A stretch of DNA of 64,000 bases from Leptospira venezuelensis. GTDB lineage: Bacteria; Spirochaetota; Leptospiria; Leptospirales; Leptospiraceae. The notes beneath the pieces are model-generated. The model worked only from the letters and a program-made list of their open reading frames with translations, was not told where the DNA came from and searched no databases. Made by a program: the position numbers and the translations under genes. Positions 1 to 8,319 of the stretch are shown here, in pieces (position 1 is the stretch's first letter; each line of letters starts with the position of its first letter). The stretch lies in contig NZ_NETS01000010.1 of assembly GCF_002150035.1 (NCBI RefSeq), positions 248,001 through 312,000 of the forward strand, read 5' to 3'.

Positions 1-904
1 TTAACTTAGCAGAGAATGAATTAGGATACAATGCATCAAGATAATAAACGAAGAAAGGAACGGCCAAGTAGAAGGAAATATATTCCAACTTATTAAAAAA
101 TTCCCAAGGTAGATGGGGAAATTTTAAAATCAGGAATCTTTCTCCGGTCACAAATATGCGCAAACAGATACTCGCGCAAAATGCTCCGAAAAACAAACCG
201 GTCATGTCCCTTCTTCTTAAAGAATACAAACCGAAATGGTATAAAGCCATGATGATGATACTTCCAAACAAGAACATCTCACTGAAGGAGCTATTATCCC
301 TGAAGTTCAGAAGATCAGCTTCCGTGCCCATCCTAAGAGATTCCCAAAGTCCCCCCTTATAATGATCAAAGTTCGAAATCTCTACTTGGAGTAACATTTC
401 TTTGTTTGGTTGTCCAATCGAAACATATAGAGGAAGATACTGAGGACGAGATGAGTTTGCATCTGGACCTACAACACCATTCCCCATGATCTTCTTCCCA
501 TCCAAATAGATAGAAGCTGCAGTTCCTGCTCCTTGGAAATGCATCATTAACCTTCCCTGATTTTGACCAGGAATAATTTTTAAAGTATAAGTCCCGTATC
601 CAAAAGCCATTAAAGGATTCATACCTTCCAGCTTGGGAATTTGGTTCCAGTTACCGGGAATATTGACTATATGAGTTTGAGCATCTTTATGTCCAAGATC
701 CGGTCTGCTTACCGCCAACTTCATCCATTGGAATTTCCACTCACCATCTAATTTTACGATCCCATCTTCCCCAAAGTTCCAATCTCTTAGATCCAAAACC
801 CCATTTTCTGCAAGGGGAGAAATTTTAGGGGAAGTTTTGTTTCGACAGGAGAATAACGTCAGGACCAGAACCAATATGAGTGGAAAAACTTTAAGAGATT
901 TCAT
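1..904 (-). CDS. 7TMR-DISM sensor lipoprotein, N-terminal part (runs off the window)
   Basis: Reading leftward from an ATG at 904, an open frame continues to base 1 without a stop, giving about 301 residues of a longer protein. It starts with a signal peptide ending in a lipobox-like LFSC. A beta-rich extracellular region follows (KLDGEWKFQW, then VNIPGNW), as in 7TMR-DISMED2 sensor domains, and then several hydrophobic helices (about residues 220-300). It resembles the N-terminal half of the phosphatase at 10786-12825 in order and wording (DGEWKFQ versus NGNWQFL; PWEFFNKLEYISFY versus PWESVFRLEFFSFY). By analogy the missing C-terminus is probably a SpoIIE phosphatase, GGDEF or kinase output domain, but this cannot be seen. 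Confidence 0.75.
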   Translation of the reverse strand, partial: MKSLKVFPLILVLVLTLFSCRNKTSPKISPLAENGVLDLRDWNFGEDGIVKLDGEWKFQWMKLAVSRPDLGHKDAQTHIVNIPGNWNQIPKLEGMNPLMAFGYGTYTLKIIPGQNQGRLMMHFQGAGTAASIYLDGKKIMGNGVVGPDANSSRPQYLPLYVSIGQPNKEMLLQVEISNFDHYKGGLWESLRMGTEADLLNFRDNSSFSEMFLFGSIIIMALYHFGLYSLRRRDMTGLFFGAFCASICLRIFVTGERFLILKFPHLPWEFFNKLEYISFYLAVPFFVYYLDALYPNSFSAKL

Positions 905-1110
905 GTGATATCGATTTGAAATTGGACGAATAACGCCCCTGTTTTCCTCGGATCGGAAGATGAATTTCCCGGCCTTCTACGGAAAGCGGGAGCAATACTA
1001 ATAAAATTCCGAAATCAATTAAATCAGAAATTTAGAAATTCCAAGGGATTTTTGAAAAATTTTTCCAAATAAGAATCTATAACTTTCGTTCGATGAAAAT
1101 CATTTGAGTT

Positions 1111-1140
1111 CTCCCGGATAAAGCCCCGGGAGTTTTGTAT
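1111..1140. terminator. Hairpin after the hydrolase gene
   Basis: CTCCCGG (1111-1117) and CCGGGAG (1126-1132) form a 7-bp GC-rich stem with an 8-nt loop just past the stop codon of the leftward hydrolase gene. The T-rich side (TTTTGTATTTT) lies on the plus strand, so as an intrinsic terminator it would work better rightward. For the leftward gene it may be only a 3' stabilising hairpin. Confidence 0.4.
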
Positions 1141-1141
1141 T

Positions 1142-1963
1142 TTAGAATTTTTGTAAGAAGGTTTCCAGGATATTACGAAATTCTTCCGGCTGGTCCAATT
1201 GCAACCAATGACCCGCATTTGCAACTACAGTATGAGGAAATCCTAAATGTAGTCTATGCAATGCAAATTGGTCGTCGTTCTCAGGCGTGACTATTGCAAG
1301 TTTTGGGCCCACATATCTTTTTAAAGAATGGTTCGGATCATAATCCAATAACTCAGAAGTGATCTTGATCACCGTATCTTTCGGAACTCTAGTTAATTCT
1401 TCCATCAGTCTTTCTTTTACTTCCGGTTTAGAATTCGCCAATAACTGCTCCCAATACGCCTCAGATGTTTGCACATACATATCTGAGAGCAATGCCCTCT
1501 TGATTTGGTCCCGAACAGACTCAGGCAATTTTTTAGGATCTCCATTTGAATCTACGAGGACGAGTCCTGCAACTCTACTTGGATTCTCTCCTGCATATTG
1601 TAATGCTACACTTCCCCCCATACTATGCCCCACTAGAACAAATCTTTGAAGTCCCAAAAGATTTACAACTGTGGCTAGATCCTGAGCCATGGAAGAGATT
1701 CTATAATCTCCATCTTTAGGAAATTCTGAATCACCGTGCCCTCTTAGCTCTATCCGAACTACTCTTCTGTTCGGAACGAGAGTCTCCTTAATCTCTTCCC
1801 AATGAGAAACATTCCCACCGAAAGAATGGATGAATACGACTGGCATCCCACCGAATCCCTCGTCTTTATAGGAAATTTTTCCAGTAGGACCATGGACGGA
1901 GGTTTTAATAATTTCACCTTTACAAAGAACAATGCCAAAAACGGAAGTTGCTAAAGTAATCAT
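1142..1963 (-). CDS. Alpha/beta-hydrolase fold protein
   Basis: A 273-residue alpha/beta hydrolase. HSFGG after VVFIHS forms the oxyanion region, RGHGDSEFP matches the usual GHG.S loop, VGHSMGG is the nucleophile elbow (Ser), and NAGHWLQLDQPEEF supplies the C-terminal His. These are features of the esterase/haloperoxidase-like family; the substrate is unknown. The N-terminus (ITLATSVFGIVLC) is hydrophobic and could be an anchor or part of a signal peptide. The gene is divergent from the WYL regulator at 2028 across 64 bp containing a palindrome, so that regulator probably controls it. Confidence 0.85.
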   Translation of the reverse strand: MITLATSVFGIVLCKGEIIKTSVHGPTGKISYKDEGFGGMPVVFIHSFGGNVSHWEEIKETLVPNRRVVRIELRGHGDSEFPKDGDYRISSMAQDLATVVNLLGLQRFVLVGHSMGGSVALQYAGENPSRVAGLVLVDSNGDPKKLPESVRDQIKRALLSDMYVQTSEAYWEQLLANSKPEVKERLMEELTRVPKDTVIKITSELLDYDPNHSLKRYVGPKLAIVTPENDDQFALHRLHLGFPHTVVANAGHWLQLDQPEEFRNILETFLQKF

Positions 1964-1987
1964 AAAAACAAGTATAGTAGAATATAC

Positions 1988-2004
1988 ATGACAAGTTCTG
2001 TCAT
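1988..2004. promoter_or_regulatory. Operator-like palindrome between hydrolase and WYL regulator
   Basis: ATGACA-N5-TGTCAT is a perfect 6-bp inverted repeat centred in the 64-bp divergent intergenic region. A TATACT at 2016-2021, seven bases before the regulator's ATG, could be its -10 box, which would make that mRNA nearly leaderless. The palindrome would overlap the upstream promoter zones of both genes, as expected for an autoregulatory operator. This is inferred from layout only. Confidence 0.5.
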
Positions 2005-2027
2005 ATTTAGAAGTTTATACTAAATTT

Positions 2028-2978
2028 ATGAGAGCTGATAGGCTTCTAAATATTCTTCTACATTTACAGGCAAAAGGAAGGACAACCGCTAAGGAACTTT
2101 CCAAAAAGTTAGAAATTTCTGAGCGAACAGTTCATAGGGATATGGAAGCTCTATCCTCTGCAGGAATTCCAATCTACGCAGAGAGAGGGATTGGCGGAGG
2201 TTGGAGCTTAAGCGAAGGTTATAGGACAAACCTTACCGGTTTTAAAAAAGAAGAAGTCATCTCACTCTTATTGGTTCATTCTTCTCGGGTCTTGGAGGAT
2301 TTGGGAAAGAAGAAGGACTTCGATTCTGCTTTCGTAAAACTTATGGCCTCGCTTCCTCCTGCATATAGAAAGGATGCAGAAACTGCCAGACAAAGAATTC
2401 ATATAGATGGACTTGGTTGGGGCCGAGCGATCAGAGAACTTCCACTTCTTCCGATATTGCAAGATGCAGTTTGGGAAGAGAAAAAAGTAAAAATCATCTA
2501 TGAAAGAGAAGGTGGAAAGCCTGAACCAAGAACGATTGAACCCTATGGACTTGTAGCAAAGGACACTATCTGGTACGTAGTTGCCAAACGTGGAAAAGAA
2601 ATGAGAGTATATCGTATCTCACGGATTAAAGAAGCTGAGATGACTACAGAAAGATTTGAAAGACCTAAAAAATTCGATCTCAGCAAATATTGGGAAGAAT
2701 GGATCAAAGAATTCAAATCGCGAGTTCCTAAATATTTGATCAAAGTTAAGGTCACTGACGCCACTGCAGAACATATCAAAAGTATCCCCTATATGAAATG
2801 CCTAAGCGAAAAACCGATGGCAAAAGGTTTTACTGAAATGGTAATCGATATGGAAACCAAAGAATGGGCGTTAGGCAGTATGCTCCAATATTGTGATTCT
2901 GTTTTCGTTTTAGAACCCCTGGAGTTGCAAGAAGCAATTCGACATAAGGCCAAACAAATCCTAAAAATTTACGAATAA
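2028..2978 (+). CDS. HTH/WYL-domain transcriptional regulator (YafY-like)
   Basis: A 316-residue DeoR-like winged helix-turn-helix at the N-terminus (TTAKELSKKLEISERTVHRDMEAL, about residues 18-41) is followed by a WYL effector-binding domain. In the latter, WYVVAKRGKEMRVYRISRI corresponds to the W-Y-L segment, with a C-terminal WCX-like extension. Such proteins bind DNA and respond to a ligand or nucleic acid through the WYL domain. It is divergent from the hydrolase gene at 1963 and probably regulates it and itself through the palindrome at 1988-2004. No ribosome-binding site is obvious before the ATG. Confidence 0.88.
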   Translation: MRADRLLNILLHLQAKGRTTAKELSKKLEISERTVHRDMEALSSAGIPIYAERGIGGGWSLSEGYRTNLTGFKKEEVISLLLVHSSRVLEDLGKKKDFDSAFVKLMASLPPAYRKDAETARQRIHIDGLGWGRAIRELPLLPILQDAVWEEKKVKIIYEREGGKPEPRTIEPYGLVAKDTIWYVVAKRGKEMRVYRISRIKEAEMTTERFERPKKFDLSKYWEEWIKEFKSRVPKYLIKVKVTDATAEHIKSIPYMKCLSEKPMAKGFTEMVIDMETKEWALGSMLQYCDSVFVLEPLELQEAIRHKAKQILKIYE

Positions 2979-3063
2979 AAACTTCTTATAGATCGAATTT
3001 TTAAATAGTCAGAAGAAGATTGATTTTCCCGTCAGATTCGAGATAATTTTTCGAATAGAACTC

Positions 3064-3906
3064 ATGCCGTCTTCTCCTAAAAACTATTGGATCCGAAACC
3101 TGCACTTCCTGGAAAACCAAGAAGATGCTATTCTCATTTCTGACAATAAAGGAAAACTTTTGGATTCGAATTCACAAGCAAAAGAGCTTGGACTCGTTCC
3201 CGAAAAGAATGATATAAAACATTCTACTTGGTATTCCGAACTTTCAAAAGCAGATTCAAAAGATCATTCTCATATAACACTACATCTCTCCTCAGGCAAA
3301 AAAAGATTCATTTGCAGGACGATTCCAATCTTACTAGATGAAAAAGAACCTGCAAAAGCATTCTATTTTAGAGACATTACTGAAAAAACTTTTACTGAAG
3401 CAAAGGCGAGAAGATACGAAACACTCTTCAGAAGAAGGGAAAACAAAATTAAAGAATTGGAGATCCGTGATAAACTCACAGGACTTTTCAATAGAGAATA
3501 CACGATCGAATCCTTTCAGGCAGAACTTTACAGAGCGGAAAGAGGTGGAACCACGATTGGTGTGGTTTATCTGCATATAGATGGTTTAACAGAGATCAAC
3601 GAATTATTCGGGAATAGCGCAGGAGACCTTCTTCTCAAAGAAATGGGAAGGATACTTTTGGAAAATTCCAGAAGGAGCGATATCTCTTCACGGATCGGAG
3701 GGGAAAAATTCCTGCTTCTTCTTCCTGGAGCTCACAAGAATATTGTTTTGGAAAGAGCGGAGAAGATCAAAAGATTATTTTCGGAATCCAGTTCCAAGGG
3801 CTCTTGGGGAGAAGTGAAAATCACTGTATCCTTAGGAGTCGCAATGTATCCCGAAGACGGTTCTACATACGATATTCTTCTGCAAAAAGTCCAAACAGGA
3901 AATTAA
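3064..3906 (+). CDS. PAS-GGDEF protein with degenerate active site
   Basis: A 280-residue soluble protein: a PAS-like sensor (about residues 10-110, NQEDAILISDNKGKLLDSN), a short coiled linker, and a GGDEF domain starting at DKLTGLFNRE (136-145). Domain boundaries are typical of diguanylate cyclases but the active site is altered. The signature is GGEKF (212-216), with Lys in place of the fourth-position Glu, and the metal-binding DxD region reads HID (171-173), lacking the first Asp. It may be catalytically dead and act as a c-di-GMP or GTP sensor or scaffold. The stop codon abuts the ATG of the methyltransferase, so the two are translationally linked. Confidence 0.85.
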   Translation: MPSSPKNYWIRNLHFLENQEDAILISDNKGKLLDSNSQAKELGLVPEKNDIKHSTWYSELSKADSKDHSHITLHLSSGKKRFICRTIPILLDEKEPAKAFYFRDITEKTFTEAKARRYETLFRRRENKIKELEIRDKLTGLFNREYTIESFQAELYRAERGGTTIGVVYLHIDGLTEINELFGNSAGDLLLKEMGRILLENSRRSDISSRIGGEKFLLLLPGAHKNIVLERAEKIKRLFSESSSKGSWGEVKITVSLGVAMYPEDGSTYDILLQKVQTGN

Positions 3907-4578
3907 ATGGCCCACGTAGAAAAGTTCGAAGGCGAAAGAGCACAAGTATACGAGAGAAGGATAGGTAAAATGATCCCGTTCTATTCAGGGATCATGGAAT
4001 TAGTAGCAACCTATCTTTTAGAGAACACTCCTGAAAATGGAAAGATACTTTCCGTTGGTTGTGGAACCGGCGCTGACTTTTCTAAATTACTAAAAATCTC
4101 TCCGGATCGGTTTTCAATTACCGGTTTAGATCCTTCTCCTGAAATGATCGAACAGGCTCAGAAAAAATTTCCTCAATTGAAATTTATCTGCGGAACAGTC
4201 GGAGAACTTCCCAATGAGGAAGAATACGATTCTGCCACCTTACTTTTTGTTTTACATTTTCTTCCGGATACAGGAGACAAACTTTCTATCTTGAAAGAGA
4301 TTTACACAAGGTTAAAAAAAGGAGGAAGTTTGATCCTTTTTGATCTATTCGATTCCGAACCTAATGGACCGGAGATCTTATTTAAAAATATAAAATCCTA
4401 TTTAATTAACTTCCAAGGCTGGGAAAAAGAAGCAGTCGAAATCTATCTAAAAAGGGTATTCGAACTGCATCGTATTCCAGGAACAAGATACACTGAACTC
4501 TTGAAAGAAGCTGGATTTTCAGTAAGTTCTCAAAAATTCAGATCTCTCCACGTGGGTGGATGGATCGCTATTAAATAA
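3907..4578 (+). CDS. Class I SAM-dependent methyltransferase
   Basis: A 223-residue Rossmann-fold methyltransferase. Motif I is ILSVGCGTGADFSKLL (about residues 47-62), followed by GLDPSPEMIEQAQKKFP (motif II acidic loop) and a motif IV-V region LLFVLHFLPDTGDKLSILKEI. This resembles the ubiE/Methyltransf_25 group acting on small molecules, but the substrate is not evident. The start codon directly follows the stop of the PAS-GGDEF gene, so it is the second gene of that operon. It converges with the DUF4442 gene, leaving about 20 bp between stops. Confidence 0.85.
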   Translation: MAHVEKFEGERAQVYERRIGKMIPFYSGIMELVATYLLENTPENGKILSVGCGTGADFSKLLKISPDRFSITGLDPSPEMIEQAQKKFPQLKFICGTVGELPNEEEYDSATLLFVLHFLPDTGDKLSILKEIYTRLKKGGSLILFDLFDSEPNGPEILFKNIKSYLINFQGWEKEAVEIYLKRVFELHRIPGTRYTELLKEAGFSVSSQKFRSLHVGGWIAIK

Positions 4579-4598
4579 TAAACATATGAAATTCGTTT

Positions 4599-5138
4599 TT
4601 AGCTTCGTTTACTCGGTTTAAATGAAGAAGTCATGTTTTTAGCGGCCAATTTCTTTTCATAAAACTCTTTAGAAGCAGCATAGATTGTTTTTTCGAAGGT
4701 CGCATATACCGCACCTTCTTCGTCTTCGTATTTTGCAGGAAGATCGAAAACGATTTCACCTTTTTCTAATATATTTTGTTTTGTTTTTTCGATCAATTCT
4801 TCTGTAATTAAAAATCTGATTTTAACTTTGTCGAGGATCGGTCGAACAAATTTCACTTTTGCTGCTTTGTCCCAGACCACATAGTCAGGTCCTAATATCC
4901 ACATCATCATTAACATATAATACGGATCCACGGAACTATAGATACTTCCTCCGTAAATTGTACCTACTCGATTCAATGTGCGAAGATTTTTCTTTAGACT
5001 TACATGAAGCTCTCTCAGATCAGAAGAGATGAATTCTATTTTTCCACCTGTGCACCATAAACAAGGCCAATGGTTCAAACGAAAACGTAACCACCAAGAA
5101 GATAGAGATTCTTTTTTATCGCTAGTAAATAATTTCAT
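4599..5138 (-). CDS. DUF4442 hotdog-fold protein (putative thioesterase-like)
   Basis: A 179-residue protein resembling the DUF4442 family of hotdog-fold proteins related to acyl-CoA thioesterases. The telling segment is VGTIYGGSIYSSVDPYYMLM (about residues 58-77), followed by the strand-rich WDKAAKVKFVRP region. The family is cytoplasmic and its substrate is unknown; thioesterase activity is an inference from the fold. It stands alone on the minus strand, convergent with the methyltransferase gene and divergent from the PI-PLC gene. Confidence 0.75.
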   Translation of the reverse strand: MKLFTSDKKESLSSWWLRFRLNHWPCLWCTGGKIEFISSDLRELHVSLKKNLRTLNRVGTIYGGSIYSSVDPYYMLMMMWILGPDYVVWDKAAKVKFVRPILDKVKIRFLITEELIEKTKQNILEKGEIVFDLPAKYEDEEGAVYATFEKTIYAASKEFYEKKLAAKNMTSSFKPSKRS

Positions 5139-5317
5139 AATGGATTCTTTGCTGTCAGAGTGGAATCAGAACTCTTGCATGCAAGGCGATTTCCTCTCTA
5201 CTCATTCCCTAAAACCTCCACTTATATTCCGGTTATATTAAGATAACAAATCTAGAACCTTTTTATTCTTTAGAAAACGATCGTTATGTTAACTTTTTAA
5301 AAATATTTGAAAGGACG

Positions 5318-5346
5318 TTGACAGGGAAAAACTTCCCAGTATTTCT
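5318..5346 (+). promoter_or_regulatory. Candidate promoter of the PI-PLC gene with inverted repeat in the spacer
   Basis: A consensus -35 box TTGACA lies at 5318-5323. A weak -10 (TATTTC, 5340-5345) follows at 16 bp spacing. The spacer holds GGGAA-AAAC-TTCCC (5324-5337), a 5-bp inverted repeat that could be a repressor site. About 75 bp separate this from the ATG at 5421. Confidence 0.4.
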
Positions 5347-5420
5347 TTTTCTACTCCGTCTACCGGAGATAAGCATTAAATTTTTATAATGCAGAAAAAT
5401 AGATCCCGAATGGTGAAAAA

Positions 5421-7355
5421 ATGAAAAGTTCCAAGGTGTTTTCCTCCCGAATCGTGGGTGCCGCATTTATTTGCGCTTTGTCCCTGATTGGAGCCGGATG
5501 CAAAGATTCCTCCTCAAACTACGATTCTTTGTTATTTTTAGTGCAATCCAACGGCAAATCCGGTGGTTCTCTCGGCGCAGACATAAATTATAAAGCAGAA
5601 TATCTGGCTCCTTCTCCTCTGGATCAACCAAGCGGGATCCCGTTCGAAGGAGGTGGAACTAAGGGTAAAAACGGAAGAAGTCCAATTCCTGTTTATGCCC
5701 CTAAATTACAGATAGACCCGCAATCTTGGATGAGCAGCGGATTTCAATCCAGATCCAATACTCAGCTTAGAAACATTTGTATTCCGGGAACACATGACTC
5801 TGGAACTTATGGAATCCAGGGAATCGACGAAAATATTTCCCAAACTCAAGAATACACCGTGGGAGAACAATTGTCTCTTGGATATCGCTACTTCGATCTA
5901 AGGATCAAAAAGATAGACGGTCAATTTAAGATCCACCATGGATCCAGTGTCTCTGTTTCAGCTCAGGAAGTGTTCCAACATATCTCCAGCTTCGTGAACA
6001 ATCGTAAAAAAGAGATCGTATTCGTTCATATCCAGAATGTGGACAGCATGAGCGATGCAGAACATTACGAGCTGAAAGACCAATTGGTTCTTCCTTATTT
6101 AGGTTCTAGAATGGCCCCTCGCAATTTAGGGAACTCTGTAAATTTCGGTCAACTTTGGGATCTGGACAAAAACGTAATCCTGATCTGGGGTGGTGGAAAT
6201 TACGCAGACTTATCTCAACTTTATTGGAACCAAGGCCAGACAATGAAGAGCGACTGGCAAAACACAGGAAGCGAAGGAGATTTGATTAACGCACTTAGAG
6301 CTCGCATCAAGGACAATAGAGAAGGTAGATTTTACGTAGCTCAAATGATCCTAACTCCAAATGCTGCTCAGATTATCTTTCCGCCTTATTGGGGAAGTAT
6401 CGAAGATCTTACTAATGATAAATTGGATCATGCAAGTTTTGTTTACGACTTAGATAGAGAAGCTAAAAAATCAGGACAACGTATCAATATTGCTATGGTA
6501 GACTTTGCGGGACCTCGTTTCTCTCAATATGCATTCGAAGCATGTATGGATGTGAATGATCTTGAACCAAGATACTTCACTTTAAAAAGTAAACAATCCA
6601 ATCTATGTTTAGATGTAAGCAATAGCGGAACCGATAATGGTACTCGTGTCCAAGTTTGGAACTGTAATAACACTAACGCGCAAAAATGGTTCTATGAACA
6701 TTCAACAAGTCATCTAAGAAGCAAACTGAATAATGATAAATGTTTGGATAATGGCGCGGAGAATTGGAACGGAGGAAAGATAGTCCTCTGGGATTGTAGA
6801 GACAATATAGATAATATGAGATTCGATTTTTACGACGATTCTATGAGAGTTAGACAAAACGAATCTATCGCTGTGGATGCAAACGGTTCTACAAGTGGTT
6901 CTTTAGTAAGTCAATGGACTTGGCATGGTGGAAACAACCAACGTTGGGAGAAAAATTATGAAACTCCTTACTTTGCTCTGGTCAACCAGGCTTCTAATCT
7001 TTGCTTAGATGTAAATAAGAGCAGCACTGATAATGGAGCAAGGATCCAGGTTTACAATTGTAACGGTACAGACGCTCAAAAATGGTATTACGATGCCGGA
7101 AACAGCTTCCTCAGAAGTAAATTGAATCCAAATAAATGTATGGATAACGGTGGCGAAGCCCGTAACGGAGGAAAGATCGCTCTCTGGGATTGTAAGGACA
7201 TGAACAATATGAGATTCGATTTTGTGGGAGATAGTATCCGAAATAGAATCAACTCATTGTATGCGGTTGATGCAAATGGAACTTCCAGTGGATCTTTAGT
7301 GAGCCAATGGGAATTCAAAAATACTAGCAATCAACTCTGGAAAAAATCTTATTAA
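5421..7355 (+). CDS. PI-PLC X-domain lipoprotein with two ricin-type lectin modules
   Basis: A 644-residue secreted protein. The signal peptide ends at SLIGAGC with Cys27 as probable lipidation site. A phosphatidylinositol-specific phospholipase C X domain covers about residues 100-380: IPGTHDSGTYG holds the first catalytic His (H125), YFDLRI follows (D159, R161), and FKIHHGS holds the second His (172/173). Two beta-trefoil ricin B-like modules follow (about 387-515 and 518-644), each with LCLDV, DNG and terminal QxW motifs (AQKWF, NQRWE, AQKWY, NQLWK). The modules are near copies, so they arose by internal duplication. Expected role: cleavage of phosphoinositide or GPI-like substrates guided by glycan binding. 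No metal-site check against eukaryotic PLCs was possible. Confidence 0.85.
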   Translation: MKSSKVFSSRIVGAAFICALSLIGAGCKDSSSNYDSLLFLVQSNGKSGGSLGADINYKAEYLAPSPLDQPSGIPFEGGGTKGKNGRSPIPVYAPKLQIDPQSWMSSGFQSRSNTQLRNICIPGTHDSGTYGIQGIDENISQTQEYTVGEQLSLGYRYFDLRIKKIDGQFKIHHGSSVSVSAQEVFQHISSFVNNRKKEIVFVHIQNVDSMSDAEHYELKDQLVLPYLGSRMAPRNLGNSVNFGQLWDLDKNVILIWGGGNYADLSQLYWNQGQTMKSDWQNTGSEGDLINALRARIKDNREGRFYVAQMILTPNAAQIIFPPYWGSIEDLTNDKLDHASFVYDLDREAKKSGQRINIAMVDFAGPRFSQYAFEACMDVNDLEPRYFTLKSKQSNLCLDVSNSGTDNGTRVQVWNCNNTNAQKWFYEHSTSHLRSKLNNDKCLDNGAENWNGGKIVLWDCRDNIDNMRFDFYDDSMRVRQNESIAVDANGSTSGSLVSQWTWHGGNNQRWEKNYETPYFALVNQASNLCLDVNKSSTDNGARIQVYNCNGTDAQKWYYDAGNSFLRSKLNPNKCMDNGGEARNGGKIALWDCKDMNNMRFDFVGDSIRNRINSLYAVDANGTSSGSLVSQWEFKNTSNQLWKKSY

Positions 7356-7414
7356 TAAACTCTAATAAAGTTTATTAATATTCGAGTCTCCCGGCTTCCA
7401 AGCAGGGAATAAAC

Positions 7415-7450
7415 AGAAGGTCCGGTTTTTACTGGACCTTCTTCTTTTGT
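7415..7450. terminator. Terminator between PI-PLC and the small membrane ORF
   Basis: AGAAGGTCC (7415-7423) pairs perfectly with GGACCTTCT (7434-7442), followed on the plus strand by TCTTTTGTT. It lies about 60 bp past the PI-PLC stop and just before the end of the leftward small gene, so it could serve both. Confidence 0.65.
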
Positions 7451-7615
7451 TCAACTGCCAAAACTTGCCTTCACTACTGTATAAGCCTGAGCTAAAAAAT
7501 ATACGAAAACCGAGAAGGAACTAGAAGCGGAAACCATCCAAATTCCTAAACCGATTGGAGATCCCCAAGAATACCAAGGGTAATCCGGAATTTCGTTCTT
7601 GCTATTTTCTACCAT
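7451..7615 (-). CDS. Small membrane protein, 54 aa, unknown function
   Basis: A short leftward frame starts at an ATG at 7613-7615, preceded by a good ribosome-binding site (AAGGAG, 7 bases upstream), and ends with TGA at 7451. It encodes 54 residues: a polar, aromatic N-terminus (IPDYPWYSWGSP), then a single hydrophobic segment (LGIWMVSASSSFSVFVYFLA) and a short tail. It is divergent from the MarR-type gene at 7690 with palindromes between them, so it is probably the regulator's target. I do not recognise a family. The case for a real gene rests on its RBS, its sensible hydrophobicity pattern and its position between terminator and operator. Confidence 0.65.
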   Translation of the reverse strand: MVENSKNEIPDYPWYSWGSPIGLGIWMVSASSSFSVFVYFLAQAYTVVKASFGS

Positions 7616-7640
7616 GTTTGTTCTCCTTAAATCGAATTAA

Positions 7641-7690
7641 CTCGATGATTAATTATCTTAATTATCGAGATATTTGATGGTCAAGATAAT
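7641..7690. promoter_or_regulatory. Probable MarR operator region (two overlapping inverted repeats)
   Basis: CTCGATGATT (7641-7650) and AATTATCGAG (7660-7669) are inverted arms with one mismatch and a 9-bp spacer. ATTATCTT (7652-7659) is also the exact reverse complement of AAGATAAT (7683-7690). Both lie in the 74-bp gap between the 54-aa ORF and the MarR gene, a typical site for MarR autoregulation. Confidence 0.5.
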
Positions 7691-8184
7691 TGCAAGACAA
7701 AAAAATCCCAAAAACTAAGCCCGAATTGATGGAATCCATTATGGCCGATTCCAAGAACCTGAGCACAGTATCCATTTTGTTTCACCAAACCATCGCAGAT
7801 CGACTCGGGCTACATATTACCGATCACAAATGTGTGGACTTTTTATTCACACAAGGCCCCCAAACTGCTGGAGAAATTTCTAAAAATATGGGCCTAAGCA
7901 CCGGTGCTGTAACTTCTCTCATTGATCGTTTAGAGAAAAAGGGATTGGTTGAACGTAAGAATGATCCAAATGATAGAAGAAAGGTGAGAATTTTTCTGAC
8001 CCAAGATATGGCAGCTATGCAGAAAATAGGAAGCTTATTCGAAGGTTTGGCAAAATCAGTTTGGGAACAACTGTCTGGTTATACCGCCGAAGAATTAAAG
8101 ATCATTTTGGATTTTACCCGTAAATCGATTCGGGTTATGGAAGAAGAAAGAGAAAAACTTCTGCAGAACCGACCGAATTCATAA
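7690..8184 (+). CDS. MarR-family transcriptional regulator
   Basis: A winged-helix regulator of 164 residues if translation begins at the TTG at 7690; an ATG at 7729 would give 151. The DNA-binding core is QTAGEISKNMGLSTGAVTSLIDRLEKKGLVERKNDPNDRRKVRIFLT (about residues 57-103), with the DxRxx wing of MarR proteins, flanked by dimerisation helices. The ligand is unknown. It is divergent from the 54-aa membrane ORF and probably represses it and itself through the palindromes at 7641-7690. An SDR gene follows 135 bp downstream and may be part of the same regulon. Confidence 0.88.
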   Translation: MQDKKIPKTKPELMESIMADSKNLSTVSILFHQTIADRLGLHITDHKCVDFLFTQGPQTAGEISKNMGLSTGAVTSLIDRLEKKGLVERKNDPNDRRKVRIFLTQDMAAMQKIGSLFEGLAKSVWEQLSGYTAEELKIILDFTRKSIRVMEEEREKLLQNRPNS

Positions 8185-8319
8185 TTCTTTTAGAAGGATT
8201 CTACCATTTGTTTACATTTTTAAGCTTGCTCAACTAGCCGATCTTGCGGAACAATTCTGCGAAAACTTTTAGAACTAAATGAATTCTGGACTTTTTCGGA
8301 ATGTTTAGGGGAGGAAAGG

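Noticed and set aside
156..362. Small plus-strand ORF inside the partial sensor gene
   Set aside because: It lies antisense within a clear minus-strand coding frame that has a signal peptide, beta-sandwich and helices, and it has no RBS.
3064..3906. Active diguanylate cyclase
   Set aside because: GGEKF and the missing first Asp argue against activity.
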